Shown in pieces: positions 39,386 through 50,000 of a DNA stretch of 64,000 nt (its first letter is position 1; the number at the start of each line of letters is the position of its first letter). The notes under the pieces are model-generated. The model saw only the letters and a program-made list of their open reading frames with translations. It was not told the origin of the DNA and did not search any database. The position numbers and the translations under genes are program-made. The stretch comes from Pseudoalteromonas caenipelagi. Its GTDB lineage: Bacteria > Pseudomonadota > Gammaproteobacteria > Enterobacterales > Alteromonadaceae. The DNA lies in contig NZ_JABBPG010000004.1 in the NCBI RefSeq assembly GCF_013140855.1, positions 124,001 through 188,000 of the forward strand, in the 5' to 3' direction.

Positions 39386-40391
39386 ACACGGCTCCTTGAA
39401 TATGCACTTCACTGTCATGACCTAGTAAACGTACTTCGTGCTCTAACTTAACTGCAAACTTTTGCCATACTCGCTGTTGAATATACTTAATCATAGTGAC
39501 TAGGTCATCAGCACTCCCGTTGCCTTGATTCACTAACACCAACGCTTGTTTGTGATACACCGCAATGCCCCCTGTTTGATGTCCTTTAAGTCCGGCTTGC
39601 TCTATCAACCACCCAGCCGCAAGTTTTTGCTCAGCATCATTAACATAATAAGTCGGTATATCAGCAAATTGCTGCTTTAACTTACTGGCACGCTCATGAC
39701 TCACCACTGGGTTTTTAAAAAAGCTACCTGCATTTGCCAACACACAGGGATCGGGGAGTTTACTTTGCCTAATATCAATCACTGCTTGGCACACTTGCTG
39801 AGCGGTCAGGTTGGTATGTTTGAGGTTTTGCAAAGGCCCATAGCTAAGTTCAGGTTGCCACTGTTTAGTTATTTTTAAGCCTACTTGCGTGATCACAAAC
39901 CCTCCCTTTAGTGCATGTTTAAAGATTGAGTCACGATAACCAAATTCGCACTGTTCGCGAGTCAGTTTCACACGTTGTTGAGTGTTAATATCAAACCCTT
40001 CTACATACTCAACAAATTTTGCTAATTCAACACCATAGGCACCTATATTTTGCACTGGCGCCGCTCCAACGGTACCCGGTATCAGTGCTAAGTTTTCTAA
40101 TCCTGCGATGCCTTTTTCAAGTAATTGCAAAATAAGTTGGTGCCAGTTCTCCCCCGCGGCGGCCGTTACAAACCACGCAGTATCAGATTCTTTAATAACC
40201 ACACCTTTAAGTGCTATTTTAATCACCGTGCCAACAAAGTCTTCGACAAAGACAGTATTACTCCCTTCGCCAAGTAAACAAAATGGCTTTGAAAAGTCGA
40301 TTTCTGTTAGCTGCTGCCAGTGACTCACTGTGACTAACTGTAAGCACTGACTGGGTAAAGCAAAAGTATGTAGGGACTGTAAAGCGTGCAC
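39378..40391 (-). CDS. murB: UDP-N-acetylenolpyruvoylglucosamine reductase
   Basis: A 337-residue type I MurB, the FAD-dependent NADPH reductase that forms UDP-MurNAc in peptidoglycan synthesis. FAD-binding motifs are LGEGSNTVFVEDF, GLENLALIPGTVGAAPVQNIGAYGVEL and YRDSIFK, and the catalytic serine region is VLANAGSFFKNPVV. The C-terminus (KLEHEVRLLG) is complete. It is the first gene of murB-birA-coaX. Confidence 0.97.
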   Translation of the reverse strand: MHALQSLHTFALPSQCLQLVTVSHWQQLTEIDFSKPFCLLGEGSNTVFVEDFVGTVIKIALKGVVIKESDTAWFVTAAAGENWHQLILQLLEKGIAGLENLALIPGTVGAAPVQNIGAYGVELAKFVEYVEGFDINTQQRVKLTREQCEFGYRDSIFKHALKGGFVITQVGLKITKQWQPELSYGPLQNLKHTNLTAQQVCQAVIDIRQSKLPDPCVLANAGSFFKNPVVSHERASKLKQQFADIPTYYVNDAEQKLAAGWLIEQAGLKGHQTGGIAVYHKQALVLVNQGNGSADDLVTMIKYIQQRVWQKFAVKLEHEVRLLGHDSEVHIQGAVCE

Positions 40392-40523
40392 TCGGTGGCC
40401 TTAACAAAGTAATCTCAGTAGCGCTAGTTTACCTGATCACTTCACTAGGCGCATCCATGTGTGATCTTCGCACCAAGCATGTTATAACATGACCACTAAC
40501 ATTGAATAATGAGCAAGGATATT

Positions 40524-42371
40524 ATGAAATTAACAGCCTTCGCGACCAGCTTAGCACTGGCCGGACTCTCACACACTGTAACTGCAGCAACCGCAGTTGA
40601 CCAGCATACCTATGCTAACTTGAATGATGTTATCTCTACACATTTACTTTTAGACTTAGATGTCGATTTTGCAGATAAACAACTTGAAGGTTTTGTTGAG
40701 CATACTTTAAAGTGGCAAAATGCCAATGCTCGAACTTTAGTTCTTGATACCCGCGACTTAGAAATCGACAAAGTCATGTACCAAGGAAAAAACGGTCAAT
40801 GGCATAAGGCAAGCTTTACTCTGGCAAAACGTGATGATGTGAAAGGTGCCAAGCTAACCATTAAATTTAAAGAGCAGGCCAAAAAAGCTCGTATTTACTA
40901 CAACAGCCTGCCACAAGCATCCGGTCTGCAATGGCTCACTCCAGCGCAAACAGCAAGCAAAACACACCCATTTATGTACAGCCAATCACAAGCTATCCAT
41001 GCTCGCAGCTGGATCCCTGTACAAGACACGCCTGCGATGCGTGTTACCTACTCAGCACGAATTCAAACACCAACGGACGTACGCGCAGTAATGAGTGCTG
41101 ATAACAGCGGTGCATTAATTAAAGATGGTGACTATTGGTTTGATATGCCACAGGCAATCCCACCTTACCTTATTGCCATTGGTGCGGGTAACTTAGAATA
41201 TAAAGAAATGTCGCATCAAACGGCGATTTTTGCTGAACCACAAATTCTTGATGCGTCGGTTGCTGAGTTTAACGACACACAAACGATGATCAACAAGACC
41301 AATGCCATGTATGGTGAATATGCTTGGGGTCGCTACGACTTACTTATGCTGCCACCAAGCTTCCCATTTGGTGGTATGGAAAATCCTCGTTTATCTTTTA
41401 TCACCCCAACGGTCGTTGCTGGTGATAAAAGTTTAGTTAACCTGATTGCCCATGAATTGGCTCACTCTTGGTCAGGTAACTTAGTGACCAATGCCACATG
41501 GGAAGATTTATGGCTTAACGAAGGTTTCACCTCATACGTTGAAAACCGTATTATGGAGGAAGTATTTGGCCGTGAGCGCGCAGTCATGGAACAAGCACTT
41601 GATGCCGCAGGTTTAAAAGAGTTACTCAAAACCATCGACGAACCTGATACACGCTTAAATTTAAAACTTAACGGTCGCGATCCTGACGATGCATTTAGCT
41701 CAGTGCCTTACACTAAAGGGCAATTATTCCTAATGTACTTAGAAGAAAAGTTTGGCCGTGAAAAATTCGATGAGTTTGTTAAAGGATACTTCAAAACGTA
41801 CTCTTTCAAATCGCTAACGACTGCTGAATTTGTTGAGTATTTAAATACCAACTTGCTACAAAAGCACCCTGGTATTGTGAGCTTGGACAAGGCCAAAGAA
41901 TGGATATTCCAGCCAGGATTACCGAGTGATGCGCCAAATCCGACATCTGATGCATTCGAAAAAGTAGATGCACTCACTCAAGCATGGTTAAAAGGTGAAA
42001 AAACTTTAGCCGAGCTACCTACAACCCGCTGGAGCGTGCATGAGTGGTTGCACTTTATTAACAATCTACCTAGAGATTTAGACACCACACGCATGACCGA
42101 GTTAGATAGCGCATTTAACCTAACCAACTCAACCAATGCTGAGCGTGCTTTCGCTTGGTATATGCTTGCTGTAGGTAACGGCTATGAAGCAATCTATCCT
42201 GCACTTGAGAAACACCTAACCACCATTGGTCGTCGTAAACTGATTGTTCGGTTGTACAAAGCGCTGGTCGAAAACGACAAACGTGATTGGGCTTATGATG
42301 TTTATCAAAAAGCGCGCCCAGGTTATCACTCTCTGGCGCAAGGTTCGATAGACGCGGTATTCGAAAAATAA
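40524..42371 (+). CDS. M1 family metallo-aminopeptidase (LTA4H/ColAP type), exported
   Basis: A 615-residue zinc aminopeptidase of family M1, close to leukotriene A4 hydrolase and the cold-active ColAP of Colwellia. The ATG at 40524 follows AAGGA and starts a signal peptide (MKLTAFATSLALAGLSHTVTA); an earlier ATG at 40509 has no SD. The exopeptidase motif is FGGMENP and the zinc site is H310-E-L-A-H314 with E333 in WLNEGF, the classic HEXXH-x18-E. A helical C-terminal domain follows. It probably releases N-terminal amino acids from peptides in the periplasm. It is monocistronic and divergent from murB. Confidence 0.93.
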   Translation: MKLTAFATSLALAGLSHTVTAATAVDQHTYANLNDVISTHLLLDLDVDFADKQLEGFVEHTLKWQNANARTLVLDTRDLEIDKVMYQGKNGQWHKASFTLAKRDDVKGAKLTIKFKEQAKKARIYYNSLPQASGLQWLTPAQTASKTHPFMYSQSQAIHARSWIPVQDTPAMRVTYSARIQTPTDVRAVMSADNSGALIKDGDYWFDMPQAIPPYLIAIGAGNLEYKEMSHQTAIFAEPQILDASVAEFNDTQTMINKTNAMYGEYAWGRYDLLMLPPSFPFGGMENPRLSFITPTVVAGDKSLVNLIAHELAHSWSGNLVTNATWEDLWLNEGFTSYVENRIMEEVFGRERAVMEQALDAAGLKELLKTIDEPDTRLNLKLNGRDPDDAFSSVPYTKGQLFLMYLEEKFGREKFDEFVKGYFKTYSFKSLTTAEFVEYLNTNLLQKHPGIVSLDKAKEWIFQPGLPSDAPNPTSDAFEKVDALTQAWLKGEKTLAELPTTRWSVHEWLHFINNLPRDLDTTRMTELDSAFNLTNSTNAERAFAWYMLAVGNGYEAIYPALEKHLTTIGRRKLIVRLYKALVENDKRDWAYDVYQKARPGYHSLAQGSIDAVFEK

Positions 42372-42404
42372 GCGTTACTAAATAGAGCAATAAATAAAGG
42401 GCCT

Positions 42405-43028
42405 CTACTGGCCCTTTATTTTTTCTAAAAATGCAGTTCGCTGTGCATCACTGGCTTGTTGCCACCAAAATTCTAACATTGAATAGGCATCAGGATGCGA
42501 TACACCCTTTGGCTTTCGCACTGCGTTAGCCGGCAGCACGGGAGCGGGAACATGATTCGCCTGCACCGTTACAGAGGTAGGGGTTTGCTGTGGAGTTACA
42601 TCACCGCCATGTATTGGCATTTGTCGTATACGCTGTAATACAACAACTTGATTGTCAGGGCGTTGTACTGTGACACTGGGTTTATTGGCAAATTGTTTAG
42701 CCAGCTCCACATCAGCTGGGCGATTAAATAGCAGCTGATAATCTCCCTCTTGATCAATTAGCATAGTTACCCAAAAAGGCTCAGATTCAACCACTTCATG
42801 CTCATCATAATCGAGTTCATACAAATCACTGTATTTGAGCTTCAGTGCGTACTTTCCTGGGGCTAAAGTCAACTCGGTGACTTTGCTAAACAATGAATGC
42901 TCTACCTCTTCTTCGTTCACCTGCAGTGGATAAAGCTCTTGAGAAAAATTAACGGTCGCGCTATGTGCTAATCCTAAATGACCGCCAACCCACAAGGTCA
43001 GCAACAAAAAAACTGGCCTAATATTCAT
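42405..43028 (-). CDS. DUF2057 (YccT-like) exported protein
   Basis: A protein of about 207 residues from the ATG at 43028, with a signal peptide (MNIRPVFLLLTLWVGGHLGLAHS); a TTG five codons earlier is less likely. The mature N-terminal half matches DUF2057/YccT: VNFSQELYPLQVNEEEV, LAPGKYALKLKYSDLYE and EPFWVTMLIDQEG. The C-terminal third is Pro/Val/Gln-rich and low in complexity, then a helical tail ends at KIKGQ. It is convergent with the M1 aminopeptidase gene. The function is unknown; YccT has been linked to curli regulation in Salmonella. Confidence 0.8.
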   Translation of the reverse strand: MNIRPVFLLLTLWVGGHLGLAHSATVNFSQELYPLQVNEEEVEHSLFSKVTELTLAPGKYALKLKYSDLYELDYDEHEVVESEPFWVTMLIDQEGDYQLLFNRPADVELAKQFANKPSVTVQRPDNQVVVLQRIRQMPIHGGDVTPQQTPTSVTVQANHVPAPVLPANAVRKPKGVSHPDAYSMLEFWWQQASDAQRTAFLEKIKGQ

Positions 43029-43174
43029 ACCATCCCCTTTCAATTTAACACCTTATCATCACAAGCAGTTTGACAGTCAAAGTAAACTTTGTCATTAGTG
43101 TATCTATTAAACCTTAGTATACTCTATATGCGTAAGTGCAAATGCAGTAACAAAAACTTTTAGTAGGACCTAAC

Positions 43175-43546
43175 ATGACCGAGAGCACCATTTTTGACAA
43201 AATTATCAATAAAGAGATCCCTGCGGATGTTGTTTATGAAGATGAACACACTCTCGCCTTTAAAGATATCAACCCACAAGCACCTTTTCATGTTTTGGTG
43301 ATCCCAAAACAACGCATCGCAACCATTAACGATGTTAATGAGCAAAATTCACATCTCATCGGCCATTTGTACGTTGTTGCTGCAAAACTTGCCAAAGAAC
43401 ACGGCTTTGCTGAAGAAGGATATAGAGTTGTCATGAACTGTAATGAACATGGTGGACAAACAGTCTATCATGTTCACTTACATCTGCTTGCGGGCAAACC
43501 AATGGGATGGCCTCCATATCAAGATAGGAAAAAAGAACTAATCTAA
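43175..43546 (+). CDS. hinT: HIT-family nucleotide hydrolase (HinT-like)
   Basis: A 123-residue histidine triad protein, related to HinT, which hydrolyses phosphoramidates of AMP. The family opening ESTIFDKIINKEIPADVVYEDE and the catalytic triad motif HVHLHLLAGKPMGWPP near residue 104 are complete. A SD (AGGA) precedes the ATG. It is upstream of the CsgD-like gene and transcribed in the same direction, but with a 228-bp gap, so cotranscription is uncertain. Confidence 0.95.
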   Translation: MTESTIFDKIINKEIPADVVYEDEHTLAFKDINPQAPFHVLVIPKQRIATINDVNEQNSHLIGHLYVVAAKLAKEHGFAEEGYRVVMNCNEHGGQTVYHVHLHLLAGKPMGWPPYQDRKKELI

Positions 43547-43774
43547 ATTATTCTATGTTAATTAATGTAAACAGTTAAGTTATTATTTCAAAAAACAAAA
43601 CTGTATTCATATCAAAACGTTAACTTTAACAAACAATAAATTGTTACTGTTCATGAAGTTATTGAGCAGTAACATATAGCAATTACTTCTAAACCTTGAT
43701 GAAAATACTAATACAAAAGGGCGGACCCTCATGTTAGCATTAAGTCATCAGATTGAATAAGAGTGTTAGTATCA

Positions 43775-44431
43775 ATGAGCAGTTCTGCCTTTTTGTTATT
43801 AGATAAAGACCCAATTAATACAATAGGAATCAATGTCCTACAGCCATTATTGAAAACCCAAGGGCTAGAAGTGACAACCAGTACAGATATCGAAGATGTT
43901 CCTGAAGGAACTCGTATTCTCTTTATCGAAACTGCACCAAAGGATGCTTGGATTAAGTTAAAAGAGCAACTTAGTCGACTCAAAGTCAATTGTGATATCG
44001 TTTTGTTTAATCTTGACGAAAATCCTGAATTGGCAAACCGTGCCTTACTAAGCGGTATCCGTGGCGTGTTTTATACTACCGATAATGCCGATGTATTAAT
44101 GAAGGGTATTCGCCTTCTCATGGAAAACCAGCTATGGTATCGCCGAGAGATCATGTGTAATGCACTCAACCGCATGCTGCAATTTAATAAAGATGCACTG
44201 CATAAACTGACCGAAGGCGATATTGAACCAGTCAAACTTACCAAACGTGAAAAAGCGATTATTTCACTCATGAGTAAAGGTGCAAAAAACAAAGAAATTG
44301 CAGAGGATTTAAATATCAGCCCGCATACCGTGAAAACTCACTTATACAGCGCTTTTAGAAAAACAAAATGTCGTAATCGTATCGAGTTACTCTCTTGGGC
44401 ACAGCAAAATATCCCTGATGAGATTCGCTAA
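43775..44431 (+). CDS. CsgD-like LuxR-family transcriptional regulator
   Basis: A 218-residue regulator from the ATG at 43775 (a GTG at 43763 is a possible alternative). The N-terminal half is an unusual receiver-like domain of the CsgD type (SSAFLLLDKDP, GTRILFIETAP, IRGVFYTTDNADVLMKGIRLL). The C-terminal LuxR helix-turn-helix is LTKREKAIISLMSKGAKNKEIAEDLNISPHTVKTHLYSAFRK. At the position of the CsgD phosphoacceptor-like Asp (LILLD) there is Glu (RILFIET), so phosphorylation there is unlikely. In E. coli CsgD controls curli and biofilm matrix; the targets here are not visible. Confidence 0.88.
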   Translation: MSSSAFLLLDKDPINTIGINVLQPLLKTQGLEVTTSTDIEDVPEGTRILFIETAPKDAWIKLKEQLSRLKVNCDIVLFNLDENPELANRALLSGIRGVFYTTDNADVLMKGIRLLMENQLWYRREIMCNALNRMLQFNKDALHKLTEGDIEPVKLTKREKAIISLMSKGAKNKEIAEDLNISPHTVKTHLYSAFRKTKCRNRIELLSWAQQNIPDEIR

Positions 44432-44471
44432 TGTAAAAAACTTACATTGGCTTATGCATAAATGTTTTCTT

Positions 44472-44499
44472 ACAGCCGCAATTGCGGCTGTTTTTGTTT
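44472..44499 (+). terminator. Terminator after the CsgD-like gene
   Basis: Stem ACAGCCGCA / TGCGGCTGT with a 1-2-nt loop followed by TTTTTG, 42 bases after the stop. Confidence 0.88.
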
Positions 44500-44726
44500 A
44501 TTTACTCACCATGAAACTAATTGTATTAAAACATTGATCATTCTAGCGAGCTAAATGACGCATTAACGGGTTAAAAATCACTCATGTAGAATAACTACAT
44601 ACCGTAATCATTGCCTAGTTACTAATGCATTTATCTATCGCAATATCAGATCATTTATTTAATGCAATTGGTTTAACAAATCACTATGCTTAATTGTTAA
44701 GTTCTAGTATAAAAACAATAACGAGC

Positions 44727-46886
44727 ATGTTCGATCCAAAAACGCTGTATATCACTAGCATAGCCATGATGGCGATGATGGTTTTGCTAAATTTTTTAAC
44801 TTGGCGAACCAATAAAGACACTCCAGGCACCCTACTTTACATTTTTTACCCACTGGTATTGCTGGCTGCCATTGTTAGCTTTGCTATCCACAGTAAGTTA
44901 GATATGTGGCAAAGTATTGGTAGTGCGAATGCATTGTTATTTAGTGCATCTATTATCCATTGCTTTGCCATTTCTCAATTTCTGGGTTACAAAAAACTCG
45001 AGCTAAAGCTATTCTTATGCGTCACCGCAGTGCTGTTTATTGGCTTGGTTTACTTTAGTGCAGTAAACGATAACCTACGCTACCGAATTTTAGTCTCTGA
45101 TTTACAACACATTACCGAAACTATCTTCTTGCTGTATCTATTTTTACGTTTTGCTCGCCACCTCTATCCAAATGGCACAATTGTTTATTCCATCATACTA
45201 TGCTTGGTGATGTGTGCTTTTACCGCCCGAACCTTCTTGATGGGCGATATTACCCATTTAGAACTACTGGATGACAATTGGTTTGTTACAACACTCTTCA
45301 TTAATGGCGTGCTCGCCCCCATTTTTTATGCCACAGGAATGGCGTTACTCTGCAATGAGCGCAGAGAATTAAACTTAAATAGGCTAACCGAAAAAGCACA
45401 AAAAGATCTTGAAATAAGGGGGTTATTTTTATCGACAATCAGCCATGAAATTCGCACCCCACTCAACGGAATTTTAGGCAGTGCACAACTTGTACTAAAC
45501 CGCACAACTAACCACCGAAATAAAGCATATTGCGAAGCAATTATTAACTCAGCAGAGTCGCTAAACCTCTTGATAGATAAAGTATTAGACTATGCAAGTT
45601 TAGATCAAAGTGATGAAGCTTTGTATGAAGAGGATGTAGAGCTCAAAAGCTGGCTAAATAACTTATGCTTACTGCTTAGCCCCCTAGCAGAACAAAAGAA
45701 GCTGTCCTTCGAATTACTATACGACTTGCCAGAACAAGCTTGCTACTACTGTGACCAACAGAAACTTCGCCAAATAGTCATCAACTTGGTTGGAAATGCA
45801 ATAAAGTTTACCGATAAGGGCAGTGTAAAGATCCGTGTTGAACTGGTGAATGAAAGTAACATGAACCACCAAGTTCGCTTCAGCGTAATAGACTCAGGGC
45901 CGGGCATAGACAGCGAAGACATTGATAAATTGACTGAACCATATGTACAAAGTAATGCAGGAAAGATCAAAGGAGGCACAGGTCTTGGGCTGGCAATAAC
46001 CAGCCGTTTATTGGAACGCTTAGGCTCCAAACTAAACATAGACAGTACCTTAGGAGAAGGTAGTACATTTAGCTTTGAAGTCGCATTGGCACTGGGAGAA
46101 TTAAGCTTAGTTGAGCAGCGACATCACAACCCAGACTGCTTGATTGGGTTAAATGTGTTACTCGTTGAAGACCTTGATCTTAACCAAAAAATTGCGATTG
46201 AGTTTATGGCCGCAGATGAGCACAAAGTGAAGCTCGCCACCGATGGTCAAAGCGCGATTGCCTTATTACAGCAGTACCAATTTGATGTGGTATTACTGGA
46301 TATGAATTTGCCCGATCTCACTGGGCAAGAAGTCATGCGCAAACTAAAAAGCATGGATCACAAAAACAAACGTACGCCTTTTTTGGCATTTACGGCAAGT
46401 TTAAGTCCTGATGAAATCAAAGAGTACCTAACACTGGGTATAAAAGACATTGTAGGAAAGCCGATTAAACAGGAAAAGTTACGCCGTGCACTGAGCGACT
46501 CACAAAGCGCTCAAAAGCCGACAATCAGTGTGGAACTGACAGATACTTTGTATGATGACACAGCCGTAAACTCTTTAAAAGGCGGCTTCAACGAAGATGA
46601 AATATCTTCTGTTTACAACGAATTCGTACTCTCTGCTCGCAACAAACTCATCCATATACAGCAGTTAGAAGGGGCTAACAATGAGCAGTGCATTAAGCTC
46701 TTACATCGCCAAGCCGGCACCGCTTTACAGCTTGGATTCAATAGATATGGCTTAGCGCTAAAGAAAGTTGAGCGTCGTCTGCTTGATGGCAAATCAAGTG
46801 ATGGAGAGCTCACCAAAGCGATGACATTGTGGCAAGAGAGCCTAGAAGCGTATTTAAGCTTTGTGAGAAGAAGTACGCTAGGTTAA
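44727..46886 (+). CDS. Hybrid histidine kinase with seven-span membrane sensor, receiver and Hpt
   Basis: A 719-residue hybrid kinase from the ATG at 44727; an in-frame TTG at 44694 is less likely. About seven hydrophobic spans occupy residues 5-215 (a 7TM-type sensor). HisKA follows with the phospho-His in STISHEIRTPLNG (His240), then the ATPase with the N box LVGNAIKF, G1 DSGPGID and G2 GGTGLGLAI. A receiver domain has VLLVEDLDLNQ with phosphoacceptor Asp525 in LLDMNLPD. A C-terminal Hpt-like domain has His660 in LHRQAGTALQLG, though the usual K-G after His is A-G. No ordinary response regulator is adjacent; the nearest is the CsgD-like gene upstream, beyond a terminator. Confidence 0.92.
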   Translation: MFDPKTLYITSIAMMAMMVLLNFLTWRTNKDTPGTLLYIFYPLVLLAAIVSFAIHSKLDMWQSIGSANALLFSASIIHCFAISQFLGYKKLELKLFLCVTAVLFIGLVYFSAVNDNLRYRILVSDLQHITETIFLLYLFLRFARHLYPNGTIVYSIILCLVMCAFTARTFLMGDITHLELLDDNWFVTTLFINGVLAPIFYATGMALLCNERRELNLNRLTEKAQKDLEIRGLFLSTISHEIRTPLNGILGSAQLVLNRTTNHRNKAYCEAIINSAESLNLLIDKVLDYASLDQSDEALYEEDVELKSWLNNLCLLLSPLAEQKKLSFELLYDLPEQACYYCDQQKLRQIVINLVGNAIKFTDKGSVKIRVELVNESNMNHQVRFSVIDSGPGIDSEDIDKLTEPYVQSNAGKIKGGTGLGLAITSRLLERLGSKLNIDSTLGEGSTFSFEVALALGELSLVEQRHHNPDCLIGLNVLLVEDLDLNQKIAIEFMAADEHKVKLATDGQSAIALLQQYQFDVVLLDMNLPDLTGQEVMRKLKSMDHKNKRTPFLAFTASLSPDEIKEYLTLGIKDIVGKPIKQEKLRRALSDSQSAQKPTISVELTDTLYDDTAVNSLKGGFNEDEISSVYNEFVLSARNKLIHIQQLEGANNEQCIKLLHRQAGTALQLGFNRYGLALKKVERRLLDGKSSDGELTKAMTLWQESLEAYLSFVRRSTLG

Positions 46887-47095
46887 GCAAATATTTTTAA
46901 GCAAAGGAGCAGAATGTCTGCTCCCAACCAAAAAACCACACTTTATTTCTACTTCAAAAACAACAGACCATCCTATTTTCGTAATAAAACCATTCCCTTT
47001 ATATAGACGCAAACAAGAATTGTTCTACACTTTTTAACTGGCCGTTGTTTTTTGTTAGCCATTCTTAACAACACTTTTAAAACAAGGAATACGTT

Positions 47096-50000
47096 ATGCG
47101 TAAATTTGTTCGTGCGGTGACTTCACTAGACTTGACCAAAAAACTCAATATTGCTTTTTTGTCAGTCGCACTTATCCCCATAGCATGCATTATTAGTATT
47201 GCCTTATATCAAGCATCTTCGGCATTGCAAACACAATCTTATGCGCAACTAAATGCAGTCAGTGAGGTTAAGAAAAATGCCGTTGTAAGACATTTTCAAG
47301 GGGTGAAAGACAAACTACAATCGCTTGCAGTCAATCCTCATACAACCGCAGCTGCACAAGCTTTTACGTACGCGATTGCTAACTTAGATACGCCAACGGT
47401 TATACCTGATAATTTAGCACAGTTTTATAATTCACAATTCCTTGAAAAATTTGCTCAAAGCAATCCGGATACACAACCACCTAAAGAGTTGTTTAACCAG
47501 CTCTCTCCTGAAGCGGCTACACTGCAAACTCGCTACATTGCTGATAATAGCTACCCGCTTGGTGAAAAACTACGCCTTATTACCACTGGCCATCAAGACA
47601 GTTACGACCTTGCTCACCAACAATATCACTCGTATTTTTCAAAAATGGCACAGATATTTGATCTATACGATTTGTTTATTATCGATAATGATACCGGCAT
47701 AGTTGCATACTCAGTCTACAAAGAGTTAGATTTTGCAACCTCGTTAGTGACTGGCCCTTTCGCGCATAGTGGGCTGGCAAAAGTTTTTACGCAAGCCAAG
47801 CAATTACAAGATAGCTCAGAATTTGCGTTTGTAGACTACGAACCATACTTACCGTCATACAACGCGCCAGCTAGTTTTATCGCCGCCCCCATAAAAATTG
47901 CAGGCACGCAAGGCGCAACGTTAGTGTTCCAGCTTTCAATAACGGCACTCAATAACATCATGACAGAGCGTGAAGGGTTAGGTAAGAGCGGTGAAACCTA
48001 CTTGGTTGGCCCTGAAGGATTAATGCGCTCAGACTCATATCTTGACCCAATCCAACACTCCGTTGTTAATGCATTTAAACACCCTGATACCAGCAAAATA
48101 AATACAGAGGCATTTCAACGCGCAATCAATGGTGAGCAGGGGCAAAAGCTCATTACTGACTACAATGGCCAAACCGTGCTTTCTTCATACTCCCCTGTTG
48201 AGGTTCTTGGTGTTCACTGGGCACTCTTATCTGAGATAGATGAAGCAGAGGCGTTCTCTGCCGTCACCCAACTCACCCAAGTGCTCGCTATCGTCCTCGC
48301 AGTATCCATTATCATCATTGTTGTTGCTGCCATCTGGTTTGCAAGAACCCTGACAAAGCCAGTTTACGCTTTGGTTAAGACAATGCACAGGGTTGAGAAT
48401 GAAGGTGACTTTTCGTTACGTGCCCCCATCACATCTAAAGATGAAATAGGGCAATCTGCACAGGCTTTTAATTCTTTGCTAGATGCGTTACAAGCATCCC
48501 TCGAAGAGACTAATCGAGTGATGGATCAGATGGCAAAAGGCTGCTTTTCAGAGCGCATTACTGTGGAGTGTAAAGGTGAGCTCGACATCTTAAAAAGTGC
48601 GACAAACCACTGTGCAAGCACTTTAGATACTGCAATAGGAGAAATTAATACGGTTATTAAAGAGATGTCTGAAGGGCAATTTATTAATCAATTAAAATCT
48701 CCAATGTCTGGTGATCTCGCGAAGCTCAAAGACAACATTAACTTTTCACTCAACACCTTGAATACCACCATGAACGAAATAGTGCATGTGATGGAAAATG
48801 TTGAACAAGGCAATTTTAAAGAACAAATTAGTATTAATGCCAGTGGTAAACTTGAGCAGTTAAAAAATAGTGTTAACAACTCTGTTTCGAGCTTATCTGG
48901 CGCCATAGATGATATTAGCGATGTTATGAGCGCAATCCGCGGCGGTGATTTTTCAAAGCGGATCAACTTGCCACTTAACGGCCAACTTGAAGAACTCAAA
49001 GATGATATCAATTTTAGCGTCACCAATTTAGCGAGCATTATCAAAGAAATTTGCAATGTTATGGCACTAGTAAGTCAAGGTGACTTTAAGCATACTGTCG
49101 ACTGCAATGCACAAGGTCAGCTAGGTCGCTTAAAAGAGGATATAAACCTATCAATTGAGTCTTTAGATGATGCTGTCAGTGAAATTTCTTCAGTCATGAC
49201 CGCCATCAGTTATGGCCGCTTTGATCGCACAATTGACGCCCCGATGAAAGGTCAGTTAAATAACCTTAAGACTGACATTAACCGCTCAGTTAATAACTTA
49301 AACCAAATCATTGCCGAGCTTGGCAGTGTGATGAGTGCAATGTGTCAGGGGAATTTTAGCCTGCAGATCACCTCCAACCTACAAGGCCAATTGCAACAAC
49401 TAAAAGACGACGTAAATGGTTCTACTGCAATTATTAATGACGCTATCAGCGAGGTAACCCAAGTGTTAAGTGCCTTAGCCAAAGGCGATTTAACTCATAC
49501 CGTACAAAGTGAATATGATGGTGTCTTCGCGATGCTTAAGCAAGATGTGAATACCACTATCAAAAAGCTCACCGAGGTCATTGAAGGCATCCAGCTATCT
49601 GCCAATAGCGTATCACAAAGCGCCTCAGAAATAGCCGACAGTAATACTGAGATCAGCGCACGAACAGAAGAACAGGCAGCTAATTTGGAAGAAGCCAGTG
49701 CCAGTACCAGCCAAATGCTCGAAGCACTTACTCTAGTATCAGAACAATCAGGGGCCGCGGTAAAATTAGCGCATCGAGCTGAAGAAACAGCTGTAGAGGG
49801 CGGTAAACTGTCAAAAGAGACCGTTATCGCTATCGACGAAGTAAATAAAGCGAGTAAAAATATCAATGAAATCGTCTCGGTTATTGATGGTTTAGCATTT
49901 CAAACCAATTTGCTTGCCCTCAATGCAGCTGTTGAAGCCGCCAGAGCAGGAGAAAATGGCAAGGGCTTTGCCGTAGTGGCCAATGAAGTGAGAGATTTAG

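Noticed and set aside
46887..47095. A sigma-28 flagellar promoter upstream of the chemotaxis receptor
   Set aside because: No good TAAAGTTT / GCCGATAA pair with the right spacing was found.
48509..49588. The regular 135-bp periodicity considered as a CRISPR-like or satellite array
   Set aside because: The repeats are coding, in frame, diverged in DNA sequence and fit HAMP domains.
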